From: Prunella strophiata
Lineage: Eukaryota > Chordata > Aves > Passeriformes > Prunellidae
Direction of reading: 5' to 3'
Length of the DNA: 64,000 bases
Assembly (NCBI GenBank): GCA_036583965.1
Contig: JAZBQD010000034.1
Coordinates: forward strand, 3,348,001 to 3,412,000
Below are positions 12,807 through 25,300 of this stretch, piece after piece. The position numbers and the translations under genes were made by a program. The notes beneath the pieces are model-generated. The model saw only the letters and a list, made by a program, of their open reading frames with translations. It was not told where the DNA came from and did not search any database. Position 1 is the first letter of the stretch. Each line of letters opens with the position of its first letter.

Positions 12807-14214
12807 GAGCAGGGATGGTGTGCTTGGGAGGCTCCAGGAGCAGGGATGGTGTGCTTGGGAGGCTCCAGGAGCAGGGATGGTGTGCTTGGAGTGCTGTAGG
12901 AGCAGGGATGGTGTGCTTGGGAGGCTCCAGGAGCAGGGATGGTGTGCCTGGGATGCTGTAGGAGCAGGGATGGTGTGCTTGGGAGGCTCCAGGAGCAGGG
13001 ATGGTGTGCCTGGGATGCTGTAGGAGCAGGGATGGTGTGCTTGGGAGGCTCCAGGAGCAGGGATGGTGTGCTTGGAGTGCTGTAGGAGCAGGGATGGTGT
13101 GCCTGGGATGCTGTAGGAGCAGGGATGGTGTGCTTGGGAGGCTCCAGGAGCAGGGATGGTGTGCTTGGGAGGCTCCAGGAGCAGGGATGGTGTGCCTGGG
13201 ATGCTGTAGGAGCAGGGATGGTGTGCTTGGGAGGCTCCAGGAGCAGGGATGGTGTGCTTGGAGTGCTGTAGGAGCAGGGATGGTGTGCTTGGAGTGCTGT
13301 AGGAGCAGGGATGGTGTGCTTGGGAGGCTCCAGGAGCAGGGATGGTGTGCTTGGGAGGCTCCAGGAGCAGGGATGGTGTGCTTGGGAGGCTCCAGGAGCA
13401 GGGATGGTGTGCTTGGGAGGCTCCAGGAGCAGGGATGGTGTGCCTGGGATGCTGTAGGAGCAGGGATGGTGTGCTTGGGAGGCTCCAGGAGCAGGGATGG
13501 TGTGCTTGGGAGGCTCCAGGAGCAGGGATGGTGTGCTTGGGAGGCTCCAGGAGCAGGGATGGTGTGCCTGGGATGCTGTAGGAGCAGGGATGGTGTGCTT
13601 GGGAGGCTCCAGGAGCAGGGATGGTGTGCCTGGGATGCTGTAGGAGCAGGGATGGTGTGCTTGGGAGGCTCCAGGAGCAGGGATGGTGTGCTTGGGAGGC
13701 TCCAGGAGCAGGGATGGTGTGCTTGGGAGGCTCCAGGAGCAGGGATGGTGTGCTTGGGAGGCTCCAGGAGCAGGGATGGTGTGCTTGGGAGGCTCCAGGA
13801 GCAGGGATGGTGTGCTTGGGAGGCTCCAGGAGCAGGGATGGTGTGCTTGGGAGGCTCCAGGAGCAGGGATGGTGTGCCTGGGATGCTGTAGGAGCAGGGA
13901 TGGTGTGCCTGGGATGCTGTAGGAGCAGGGATGGTGTGCTTGGGAGGCTCCAGGAGCAGGGATGGTGTGCCTGGGATGCTGTAGGAGCAGGGATGGTGTG
14001 CTTGGGAGGCTCCAGGAGCAGGGATGGTGTGCTTGGGATGCTGTAGGAGCAGGGATGGTGTGCCTGGGATGCTGTAGGAGCAGGGATGGTGTGCTTGGAG
14101 TGCTGTAGGAGCAGGGATGGTGTGCCTGGGATGCTGTAGGAGCAGGGATGGTGTGCCTGGGATGCTGTAGGAGCAGGGATGGTGTGCTTGGGAGGCTCCA
14201 GGAGCAGGGATGGG
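12807..14214. repeat. 31-bp minisatellite, 45 full units plus a partial unit
   Basis: Exactly 45 units of 31 bp (12807-14201) and a 13-base partial copy. All units share gagcagggatggtgtgc; the second half has four forms. Counted by eye: 26 units with cttgggaggctccag, 13 with cctgggatgctgtag, 5 with cttggagtgctgtag, and 1 hybrid (cttgggatgctgtag, unit 40). Forms are interspersed rather than in blocks. Long open frames across it on both strands are repeat artefacts. Confidence 0.97.
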
Positions 14215-15786
14215 ACACCCAGGCCCCTGCCCTGGTGGCAGAAGGAGAGGGGTGGCTGTGTAGGCAGCTCCCTGCTGCAGATCAGGCTGCGCCAGGGATC
14301 CAGGTCTCTGCTCTGACTGCAGCTTCCCTAGTTTATCTTCTTTCTTTTTAATAACAGATTCACTCCCTGTTCCTGGCAGAGAGCACGCCTTCCTCCACGC
14401 TGGGAGAGGGGGAGGGGGGTGTGTTGTAAATTTCCCATTTTTCTGATAAAACTGTATCGCTACGGCGGAAATCAAATCCCATCTTGGATATTTTTAGCAT
14501 GAGAGCATGAAGGCACAGAGATGCCGAGGGAAGGGAGGATGGGAGGGGAGGGAGGACGGCGGGCTGGGTCTCCATGGAAACTGTTTGCTTTAAATTCCCG
14601 CATTGGGGCACTGAGTGTGTAGGAGGTGATGAAGGAAATGAAAAAGCAAAAAAGAGGCAAGGTTTTTTCCTTTCTGTTGTCACAAAACTGCTGAAGGAAC
14701 CTTAGGAGAGATGGGCATAAATTATTGATCATCTCAACAGGAATACATGTGCATTTTCATTAGGAACCACCCTGTCGTGTCTCTCGAGGGCAGCAGGTGG
14801 GGTGTGCAGCAGCCATGGCTGACCTCTGGTTTGTTCAGAGACACCTTTGGAAAGGAGCTGGTGCCACTCTGTGCTCCTGAGCTGGCACCTCCGTGGGACT
14901 CCCCCAGCTGCCCTCTGGATGTTCTTCTGTGCCAGGCTGCTGTTACTGCCCAGACACACCAGGGAGAGCTGCCAGTGCCCAGACCAGGGGTGCTGGGGAA
15001 ATGATGCTTCTGTCAGTTGGGGTGGATTTGGGCTTGGGTTGGATATTTCTACTCAGAAGAGGGTTTTTTAATATTTGGGGTATTTTTTTAACATATGAAA
15101 GGTGTAGTTAGCCAGGCTCTATTGGTATCTTTGTCTGAAGTCCTGATGATGGGCATGAGTAAACAGCAGGTCTGGGGGATCTGTGGACCTGAAACCCCCT
15201 TCTCTGTGGGTGCAGTGTAAATGGGGGTCTGGGCTGGGGTGGCACAAGGGTGTCTGTGGTACCCGGCCCTGCTGTTTCAGACCACAGCCCTGCTCACAGG
15301 CTGGTACATTAGATCATGTCTGAAAAACGCCTCACTGCAGCACACAAAGTTATTTTTAATTCATTGAAAAGGGAATGACCTGAAACTGGCAGCTGTTAAT
15401 GGAGAGGATTAAATAGAGCAAAACAGGTACATTTTCAATTGAGTAATTTTAGAAGGAAGCAGCACGTCTCATTATGAGTGCACATTAGCACTGCCCAGCC
15501 ATAGCCACTGAGTCCCCTGGCTGCTGCTGGAGCAGCTGCTCCCAGCATCATCCACGTGACACCTGGGTGGCACCAGGCTCAGCCCATGACACTGCAGTGA
15601 TGCTCTCCAGGGTGGGGGGGTCACCTCTGTGTGAGCCAGGGCTGAGCTGGAGCTGCTGAGCCAGCCTTGGTGCCAAGCACAGAATTTCAGTGCTTGAAGG
15701 TGTCTGGCTTTGCTCTGGCTCCTGTTGGCAGCTGTGGTTGCAGTTACCTGTGGGAACAGGAGACTGCTTTGGGTTCTCTTCCCAGG
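14215..15786 (+). other. PPP2R2B intron between two tandem arrays
   Basis: No exon or RNA gene seen. A stretch at about 14420-14520 (ttctgataaaactgtatcgc and what follows) has CpGs and a MEF2-like atatttttag and looks like possible conserved non-coding sequence, but this rests on appearance only. Confidence 0.5.
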
Positions 15787-17969
15787 GCTGTGTTTGGTGA
15801 GCAGTGCTGTGTTTTGGTGAGCAGTGCTGTGTTTTGGTGAGCAGTGCTGTGTTTTGGTGAGCAGTGCTGTGTTTTGGTGAGCAGTGCTGTGTTTTGGTGA
15901 GCAGTGCTGTGTTTTGGTGAGCAGTGCTGTGTTTTGGTGAGCAGTGCTGTGTTTTGGTGAGCAGTGCTGTGTTTTGGTGAGCAGTGCTGTGTTTTGGTGA
16001 GCAGTGCTGTGTTTTGGTGAGCAGTGCTGTGTTTTGGTGAGCAGTGCTGTGTTTTGGTGAGCAGTGCTGTGTTTTGGTGAGCAGTGCTGTGTTTTGGTGA
16101 GCAGTGCTGTGTTTTGGTGAGCAGTGCTGTGTTTTGGTGAGCAGTGCTGTGTTTTGGTGAGCAGTGCTGTGTTTTGGTGAGCAGTGCTGTGTTTTGGTGA
16201 GCAGTGCTGTGTTTTGGTGAGCAGTGCTGTGTTTTGGTGAGCAGTGCTGTGTTTTGGTGAGCAGTGCTGTGTTTTGGTGAGCAGTGCTGTGTTTTGGTGA
16301 GCAGTGCTGTGTTTTGGTGAGCAGTGCTGTGTTTTGGTGAGCAGTGCTGTGTTTTGGTGAGCAGTGCTGTGTTTTGGTGAGCAGTGCTGTGTTTTGGTGA
16401 GCAGTGCTGTGTTTTGGTGAGCAGTGCTGTGTTTTGGTGAGCAGTGCTGTGTTTTGGTGAGCAGTGCTGTGTTTTGGTGAGCAGTGCTGTGTTTTGGTGA
16501 GCAGTGCTGTGTTTTGGTGAGCAGTGCTGTGTTTTGGTGAGCAGTGCTGTGTTTTGGTGAGCAGTGCTGTGTTTTGGTGAGCAGTGCTGTGTTTTGGTGA
16601 GCAGTGCTGTGTTTTGGTGAGCAGTGCTGTGTTTTGGTGAGCAGTGCTGTGTTTTGGTGAGCAGTGCTGTGTTTTGGTGAGCAGTGCTGTGTTTTGGTGA
16701 GCAGTGCTGTGTTTTGGTGAGCAGTGCTGTGTTTTGGTGAGCAGTGCTGTGTTTTGGTGAGCAGTGCTGTGTTTTGGTGAGCAGTGCTGTGTTTTGGTGA
16801 GCAGTGCTGTGTTTTGGTGAGCAGTGCTGTGTTTTGGTGAGCAGTGCTGTGTTTTGGTGAGCAGTGCTGTGTTTTGGTGAGCAGTGCTGTGTTTTGGTGA
16901 GCAGTGCTGTGTTTTGGTGAGCAGTGCTGTGTTTTGGTGAGCAGTGCTGTGTTTTGGTGAGCAGTGCTGTGTTTTGGTGAGCAGTGCTGTGTTTTGGTGA
17001 GCAGTGCTGTGTTTTGGTGAGCAGTGCTGTGTTTTGGTGAGCAGTGCTGTGTTTTGGTGAGCAGTGCTGTGTTTTGGTGAGCAGTGCTGTGTTTTGGTGA
17101 GCAGTGCTGTGCTGTGTTTTGGTGAGCAGTGCTGTGTTTTGGTGAGCAGTGCTGTGTTTTGGTGAGCAGTGCTGTGTTTTGGTGAGCAGTGCTGTGTTTT
17201 GGTGAGCAGTGCTGTGTTTTGGTGAGCAGTGCTGTGTTTTGGTGAGCAGTGCTGTGTTTTGGTGAGCAGTGCTGTGTTTTGGTGAGCAGTGCTGTGTTTT
17301 GGTGAGCAGTGCTGTGTTTTGGTGAGCAGTGCTGTGTTTTGGTGAGCAGTGCTGTGTTTTGGTGAGCAGTGCTGTGTTTTGGTGAGCAGTGCTGTGTTTT
17401 GGTGAGCAGTGCTGTGTTTTGGTGAGCAGTGCTGTGTTTTGGTGAGCAGTGCTGTGTTTTGGTGAGCAGTGCTGTGTTTTGGTGAGCAGTGCTGTGTTTT
17501 GGTGAGCAGTGCTGTGTTTTGGTGAGCAGTGCTGTGTTTTGGTGAGCAGTGCTGTGTTTTGGTGAGCAGTGCTGTGTTTTGGTGAGCAGTGCTGTGTTTT
17601 GGTGAGCAGTGCTGTGTTTTGGTGAGCAGTGCTGTGTTTTGGTGAGCAGTGCTGTGTTTTGGTGAGCAGTGCTGTGTTTTGGTGAGCAGTGCTGTGTTTT
17701 GGTGAGCAGTGCTGTGTTTTGGTGAGCAGTGCTGTGTTTTGGTGAGCAGTGCTGTGTTTGGTGAGCAGTGCTGTGTTTTGGTGAGCAGTGCTGTGTTTTG
17801 GTGAGCAGTGCTGTGTTTTGGTGAGCAGTGCTGTGTTTTGGTGAGCAGTGCTGTGTTTTGGTGAGCAGTGCTGTGTTTTGGTGAGCAGTGCTGTGTTTTG
17901 GTGAGCAGTGCTGTGTTTTGGTGAGCAGTGCTGTGCTGTGTTTTGGTGGGCAGTGCTGTGTTTTGGTGA
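15787..17969. repeat. 20-bp satellite, about 108 units, unit gcagtgctgtgttttggtga
   Basis: Runs from a short partial unit at 15787-15800 to 17969. Units 15801-17100 are 65 identical copies. Three length variants occur: a 25-bp unit (17101-17125, extra gctgt), a 19-bp unit lacking one T (17746-17764), and a 25-bp unit (17925-17949). The near-perfect array yields open frames of over 700 codons on the - strand that are not genes. On the + (PPP2R2B sense) strand each unit contains ttttg|gtgagc, a donor-like motif. Confidence 0.98.
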
Positions 17970-19258
17970 GTGCCCCACACTGTCAGCATGGGTTGTCTGT
18001 TCTGACTCTCCAATCTGCCTGGAGTCTCTTGCTCAGCTGGGATGTGTCCAGGGCATGGAGATGTTGTTTTGGGGGAGCCCATGGGTGTGTGAGGGGGCTC
18101 TCAGGTGCCCTGTCTGGGTGATGCTGCCCTGAGCCCTGGGCTGCAGCCCTGCCAGTCCTGGTGCTGCACAAGTGAGAAGGGCAGGGAATGCAAATGGCAG
18201 GAGTGAGCTGGCAGCTGTTATGGCCAAGTGTTGTTCATGGCAGAATCCATCCTGCACCCAATGCTGAGGCTCCAAGGCTGCAGTCATTCTTCCAGTTCCC
18301 AGCTTCGTGCTGCTGGAGTGTGGCTCCCCAGGCAGTGGGTGAGCACCAGTTGGGCAGTAATTGCTGTGGAATTAACCTCTGACATTCTTCTAAAAATAGG
18401 CCAAATAAATCCAATCATTAGCAGCTCCTGCCTGCATTTCCTGGAGGGTAAACACTGCAGATTAAAGCGTTTGCAATTACAGGTCTCTGTGTGTCCCCTG
18501 GCTGCTCCTGCTACTGAGCCCAGAACCCTGGAGATGGTACCCTGGTTTGTGGGGAAGGGGAGTGGTGTGAGTGCAGTGGCTTCTCAGCTGATGGAGGGCT
18601 GAAAGGCATCACTTTAATTCACCTTGGTGGGCGATGGTAGATTCATCAATGTGCAGAGGAAAGCAGCAAGGTAGATGTGGTCACCTGAGCTGTTCTACCT
18701 GAGAAGCTCAGGGAGAGAAGACAAAGGTGTGTTAATTTGTCTGCTCCCTCTCCTCTGAGGGTGAAGGCAAACACCACCCCAGGCAGAGAGTGGCACCAGG
18801 GCCAGGTGGGTGCAAGCTCTGCCCATCAGCCAGGTGCTGAGATGAGATGCTAGGGGCACCATTGGCACCAAGCCCTCCCCAGGTCCCAGGAATTGATTAT
18901 GTCACCCCAAATGGTCTGGGCACCTCCCCAAGGCATGAGGGGAGCATGCTGTGCCGTGCTGTACTGTACTGGCCAGCCCTGGGCCCCTGCTGCTGACAGT
19001 GCTGCATTTAGCACAGGCATAGTACCTGGAAATCCCACTGGAACCAGGCACAGGCCGGGGCAGGGGGCCAGGACAGCACAGTTCCAAAATGCAGAGCCTG
19101 TTTAGTGTTAAAGATGATACAAAACCAGGGATTTATGGAGATGCCACAGGGTACAGAGCACCAACGAGGCATGTGGCTGTACAGGGCATGGTGATTCCTG
19201 GGTACCTGTGGAAGTCAGGCTGCAGTTACTTAAATTGTCTTTGTCTTCTCTTTACCAG
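17970..19258 (+). other. PPP2R2B intron, from satellite to first exon in window
   Basis: Unique, mostly GC-rich sequence. No coding or RNA feature recognised. Ends with a good polypyrimidine tract (ttgtcttctctttaccag) before the exon at 19259. Confidence 0.7.
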
Positions 19259-19356
19259 CTGACATCATCTCCACAGTTGAGTTCAACCACACTGGAGAGC
19301 TGCTGGCAACAGGGGACAAGGGGGGCCGGGTTGTAATATTTCAGCGTGAGCAGGAG
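19259..19356 (+). CDS. PPP2R2B: PPP2R2B exon: first propeller blade
   Basis: 98-bp exon after a ctttaccag acceptor, ending GAG|gtaagt. It starts with the last two bases of a split Ala codon and encodes [20 protein letters not shown] then [12 protein letters not shown]. This is the first exon of the gene found in the window; the preceding exon (family N-terminus through ...YATE) was not seen in 1-19258. Confidence 0.96.
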
Positions 19357-22300
19357 GTAAGTGCCAGTGAATGCAAAATGCCCATTTCATCCTTTTAGTG
19401 AAGCGTCCTGCTGTTCCCTAATCTGCCTGTGTCACTCCTGAGCTCAGGGCTCCCCTGGCATACTACAAGCTGAAAAGCAGCTATTAACATCAGCAGAGCC
19501 AGATTTCCTCCTGCCAAACACCTTCCAAACATGGCATTGCCTGCATTCTTCTGCTCCAGGTGTAACAGGGATCAGGCAGCACATCTGAGTGTGTGACCAG
19601 TGCCCACCTTGGAGATGACACCACCCCAAGAGCTCCTCACACCACCAAAATTCTGGAAAGTGTAGATGGATGCAACAATTACGTTTCCCTTCCAAAACTT
19701 TGCTCAGGAAGGGCTAGCAAATGCTTTGTTGGAAGCTGGAGGTTGTGCCTGCTGGAGAAGTGTGTGTTTGGCCCTCAGCATGGCCCTGCACTGGTGGGCA
19801 CCCTGCCAGCCTGGCTGGGGGAGCTGTGCCAGCTTCTGTCACCTGGGACGGCCTCCACCATTTCCAGAGCTGTCCCAGTTAGCTGCTCTGCTCTGAGTCA
19901 GTGGGACCTGTCCTCAGCTGCGCTGGAAGGAGTGCATCAGACCTGGGCATGAGACAGGTCATGGTCCCATGATGGTTTTAAATTTTTCTTAAAGTTAAGG
20001 TTTTAAAATTATTTCTACATACACTGAAGAGAACTCAGTGGTTAATCATCACATATGCAGACACCTCATCAGCCTTTCCAGCACTAGTTCATTTCTCCTC
20101 TTCCTCTCATTTCATTATTCTGCTGCTTTGCCTGAACTTTAAGCCTCCAGCATTGTTCTGAATGTATCCACTCAGCTCCTGTTCAAGGGGACATGTGGGG
20201 CTTCACCTACCCACGCAAACCAAGGCTGCCCATCCTGTACCTGTAGCTGCTGCCAGCAGCTCTGCTGTGGCTGGTTTCAGCACCTGGCAGGAGCTGGCAT
20301 TCTGTCCCAGTCATTCACTGGGGATGGACAGTGGAGTGGGATCCATTCCTGCTCCATTCCCTCTGCCTTCCCTCTTTGTTCCTACTCTATTCCCTCCCCA
20401 TTTCTTCTCCATTCCTGCTGTGTTCCCATTCTGTTCCCTCTCCATTGCCACTCCATTCTTGCTCTGTTTCTGCTACATTCCCTCTCATTCCCTCTCTGTT
20501 TCCACTCCATTCCCTCTCCATTCCCACTCCCTCCCCGCCGAGCCCCCAGGAGCTGTGGTGTCAGCAGAGGCCGTGCCCGGGCGCTCAGCCCCGGAGCGCC
20601 TGAGCCGGCTGCCAGCGCCTTCAGCTCCTGCTGTCCCTCGCAGAGCAAGAACCAGCCCCACCGCAGGGGAGAGTACAATGTCTACAGCACCTTCCAGAGC
20701 CACGAGCCAGAGTTCGATTACCTGAAGAGCCTGGAGATCGAGGAGAAGATCAATAAGATTCGATGGCTGCCGCAGCAGAACGCGGCGTACTTCCTGCTCT
20801 CCACCAACGGTACGTGGCCGTGCTGCCCCGGGGCCCAGGTGTGTTCCATGGCAGCCCCTCCCTTTGAGGGAGAGAGGGAGGCTTCTGCCCTGACGACAGC
20901 TTACGTTTTTTTATTCTCAGGATCCTGGGAAATTTTATTTTTTTAAGACAGACTGCAGGTGTTTTGTTTCAATTTGCAGTCCTGTTGGGCTCAGCAGTTC
21001 CATGTTATGTTCTGATAAATATCATGAGGATCTAGGAATATTACTTGGGATGAATGGGACCTTAAGATGGATATGACTTAATTACTTCAGGGGAAAAGGA
21101 GGGGTCTAATTATCTTCCATAACCAACTTACTTTGTGTTATAGAATTGACTCTATTGATCATTGTAATAAAATTCAAAGACTTATTAAACTCATTTGGGG
21201 GAGAATCATTGAAATGCAATGAAGATTAATTATACAGCATAATGTTCTGTTAATTGAGTTTTTAAATAGTTTTTTGATTAACAGGGATATTACCCTTCCA
21301 TTTGGGTGGTGTTCCATATGCAGGCAGGTTATCAAAACAATTAGTTTGGAAATACTCCTATGTTGTGCTGTTTCTTTTTGTTCTTACTGTTACACTAACA
21401 TTTTATATTGAACCCCCCCAAAAACAGAGCATGTTAATAAAAACAAAATTAATTGGCACTCCTTTGGAGTTGCTGTGTAAGAGAGAAAATGAAGATGGAT
21501 GATGGGGTTTTGCATGAAACCTGGTGGAAGTGATGATAAACTATGGATGGAGTCCCTGCCAGGAGGGAGTGAAGAAAACACTATTATTCAGAATAACCCC
21601 ACATGTTCCTGGTGTTCTTTCTGTGGGGGCTCTGTGGCACAGGGGTAGGGTGCTGGGAGGAGACAGGGAGCTGCCAGGGGTAGGGAGCTGCCTTCAGTCC
21701 TGGTGGGTGCTGGGCTCTGCACAGTTCTGGATGGGGAGTGTCAGCGTGGCTCTGGGTGAGCTACAGACACCCTGTCATGTCCCAGGGGCATGTCCAGGGC
21801 TGTGTGCCCTGCAGGGCTTCGCTCCTCTGCAGAGCTGGGCACCTGCAGCTTGCTGTGGGCATGGGTGCCTCTATCACCACTTGCAGCACAGGGCACTGGG
21901 GGCACAGGAGCATTTCCCAGCCTTGGCACATCTGTCAGTGGGTGGCTCAGGGAGCAGCTGCCTGGGAGGTCTCCTCTCTCCTCCCCAGATAAGACTGTGA
22001 AGCTATGGAAGGTCAGCGAGCGGGACAAGAGGCCGGAGGGATACAACCTCAAGGACGAGGACGGGCGTCTCCGAGACCCCTCCATGATCACCGTGCTGCG
22101 GGTGAGTGTGGGGGCACCACTGAGGGTGAGGAGCCCTTCCCTGCGGGGTCTGGGATGGAAATTGGGGCCTGTTGGTGTCACTGTGTGCCCTGGGACCTGC
22201 TGGTGTCACTGTGTGCCTTGGGACCTGCTGGTGTCACCTGTGTGCTATGGGACCTGCAGTGCCATCATGCTGTGCTCGGTTGATGTTGAAGGGCACCCTC

Positions 22301-25300
22301 GTGCCAGAGGCTGGTGCTGTGGCTGGTGCATGGGCATGGCAGTGCACGAGGGAGCTGCCAGGGCTGCCTGAGCTGTGCTGATGCTGGGCAGATGTGCCAG
22401 CACTGTGTGTGTCCCGTGTGTGGTACCCCAGTGCCACAGTGTGCTGTGCTGCCCCACAGGCTGGGCCCGTCCCAGTGAGGAGGCAGGGCAGAAGCTCTCC
22501 CAGCTTGGAGCATTCCCAAATGTAGCTGCTGCTGTAGGAGCAGAAGTACTTCCTCCAAATGAGTTTTCCTCCTGGTCATGACCTTAATCAGACCAGACCA
22601 GCTTGTAATTTATTAACACCCTGTCAGAATTTGCATTTTGAGTACTTGTGGGTTTTATATTTATACATATGAAATGATTACTATGATTGTGCTTACCTCA
22701 CTTTATGGATCCCAGTTCCCTTGTGCATAAAGCCATTGAGAAGCCTGGGCAGGCAGTTAATTCCTGCCTCTGTACAGGGTTGCTCCTGGTGACTGGCAGC
22801 GTTTTTCTTTACAGAGCAAGGGAGCATTTATTTCATGTAGATGTGTATCTGCTGTTGTGTTTCAGGCAGCATTTCCAGCCTAACATGGTGATTACCTGAC
22901 AGCCCGTTGGAGAGGTTTGCTCAGCACCTGGCTGTCAGAGCTGGGGCTGTCAGCTCTTGGCAGGCTGGGAGGCAGGATTTGAAAGGCAGCAGTGTTAAGG
23001 GTGTTATCCCAGGTGGTGCTTCCTTCTCTGGTCAGACACACTGGGAAGGCCCTGGGGTTTCTTTCTCCCCTGTAGAAAGTCATACTGAAATATCAGAGAG
23101 CTGAACAGGGTTGGAGTCCACTCACTGCCTTGAAAGTTTCAGCCTCTGTTTCACTCTCAGCCCATGCACTCCTGGTAGCAGCTGATGCTGTGTGGCTGGA
23201 GGAGCTGCTGCTGGTGTCTGCCACGGAGCTGGGGTCAGGCACTGCCATTCCTGCCGCAGGCACAGGGCACTGGGAGGTCAAACAGTCTGAAGTGCTCGGT
23301 GTGATGCTTGTTGGTATCTGCTGTGCAGTGCCTGTGGTCCCTGAGGACAGAAGATTGAGGAGTCTTCCACCAGCCCCGTTTGATCTAATGTTTTGATGAT
23401 TTTACTTAGACAGATATTTACATAGCTGTAACCGTTTGGCTGCAGCTTGGTGTAAATCTGATGTGTAATTGTTCTGTGATGGGTGTGCTTTAAATTAAAG
23501 CCACATCCATCCATGGTTTAATTTTCAACCACAGACAAGTGAAAAAAGGTTTTAAATGCACCTTGCTGCCATAATTTCTCATCCATTTGGCTTAATAGTT
23601 TAAATGCACTTGATGAGCATCATCCTCTGAGGAATTTCTAACCCACACAGTGCAAAAGGAATATTTAACTCTGCTCAGGCTGTGTAGTGAGGCTGTGTAG
23701 TTTGCTGTCATCGGAAGAGCTCTGGTGATTTGGATTGCCCCCAGTCTAACAGCTGCAGCCCTCTGAGCTTGTGTGACTGCCTTGGTGTGCTCCCAAGTAC
23801 CACTCACTGTAGCTTGTGCCTTGGGATGTACTGGGAGATAATTAACACAAGTGGTGTCCAGGGCTTACACCTTTTCAAAGAGAGGATGTGTTGGCTTTGG
23901 TTGCTCCCAGTGCAGGGCAGTCTGGGGTGACACCCCAAGTCTGGGGGCTGTGGGTGCTTGCTGCAGGCTGTGCTGCTGCTGGGGGTGCAGCAGGCAGGGT
24001 CACTGTGTGCCTGTCTCTTTGTGTTTGTGGCTGTCACAGAGCCCTCCCTTAAGAGCTGCCACTTCACTCTCTCAGTTCCAGCAAATTCCATGATAAATCT
24101 TGGTTTGTGTCTCCCATTTTGCAGAAGCACTCAGATTTCTTGGCCCTGTGCACAGTTTCCCAGGGAGGCTGTGCTGTGCCCCACTGCATCTGGTTCCCTG
24201 ACAGCAGTCCCAGAGTGGCTGTGATGGGAGATGCCTTGGGTCTGCTCTGCTGCTGCCGCCTCTCTGCTTCAGCAAAGAGATTTGCCTCTTTTCCTTCTAC
24301 ACATTCTGCAGAGCATTTCAGTGACCAGGGAGGGACAAGAGATGGAAGCAGCAGCTCCATCAGCTGTGTGGATGAGCAGTGAGACAGCAGCTTTGTCCTC
24401 CTGCAGGAAGGTCCCTTCTGCATGTCACAGGGCAGGTCAAATGTGACACAGTTCTGAGCAGTGTGAAGTTGTCACTTCACACTGTGAAGTCTGCCATGAA
24501 AATAGTGTTTGATGCTCATTTCATCTGCAAAATGCTAAGCTTGAGGTGGCATTGGGCAGTCACAGAATGTAATTTATGTAGGTAGGAAATGAATACTGGG
24601 GAGTGTGCCTGGAGGAGCTCAGCTGCTGGAAGAGCTTGGCCACTGGGGCAGGTGGAAAACTCTCTGGATTTATCCCTGAGCACTTCTCTGCTCCCTGATT
24701 TGCCAGGGACAGGATTACAGTTTCCTTCTCGGGGACTCAAGGCCGGGGTCAATCCGAGCTTCAGTTTGACTAATCCCACTTGGCCAAATCCTGTGGAGCT
24801 CACTGAGCTCTGGCTGTGCTGCTGTGGGCAGGGGGCTGGGCTGGGGGCTGCCCTGGCCCAGCACTGCTGCTGTGCTGGCCTGGCACTGCCCCTGGTCAGC
24901 TGTCACCAGAGGGGGATGTGTATCCTGCTGCAGATGCACAAGTGTCATGTGTGCTTGGAGTGAGCGGCAGGTCTTTGGCAGGGGGTACCTGCTAAAAAGC
25001 AGGAATCAAAATTAAGACTTACTTTGTTTTAAATGCAAAGTGACTGGCATTGCCCCCATTCCTGAAAACAGAAAGTAATTGAATTTATTAGTATTTTATT
25101 TTCTTTGATACAGTCTTTCTGTGTACTTGATGCGCTTTGTTAAACTGAATTACCATTTAATAATGGGTGTGTGTGACACCAGAGCCTGTCCTGAGGTGGG
25201 CTCTGGAGCTGGAGTAGGGATGCACAAGGAGGTCTCTGCTGTTCAGAGTTGTTGTGGCAGTACTGATTGATCTGGGTGGGTTAGGCAGAAGCTAACTTGA

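Noticed and set aside
12764..14475. Long open frames on both strands (484, 561 and 296 codons) over the 31-bp minisatellite
   Set aside because: A 31-bp unit without stops is open in all frames by periodicity. The residues are simple cycles of the unit, not a protein family.
15548..18082. Very long open frames on the - strand (844 and 744 codons) over the 20-bp satellite
   Set aside because: They are translations of a pure tandem repeat whose unit lacks stops in two frames. No family resemblance, no splice or promoter context, and they lie in a PPP2R2B intron.
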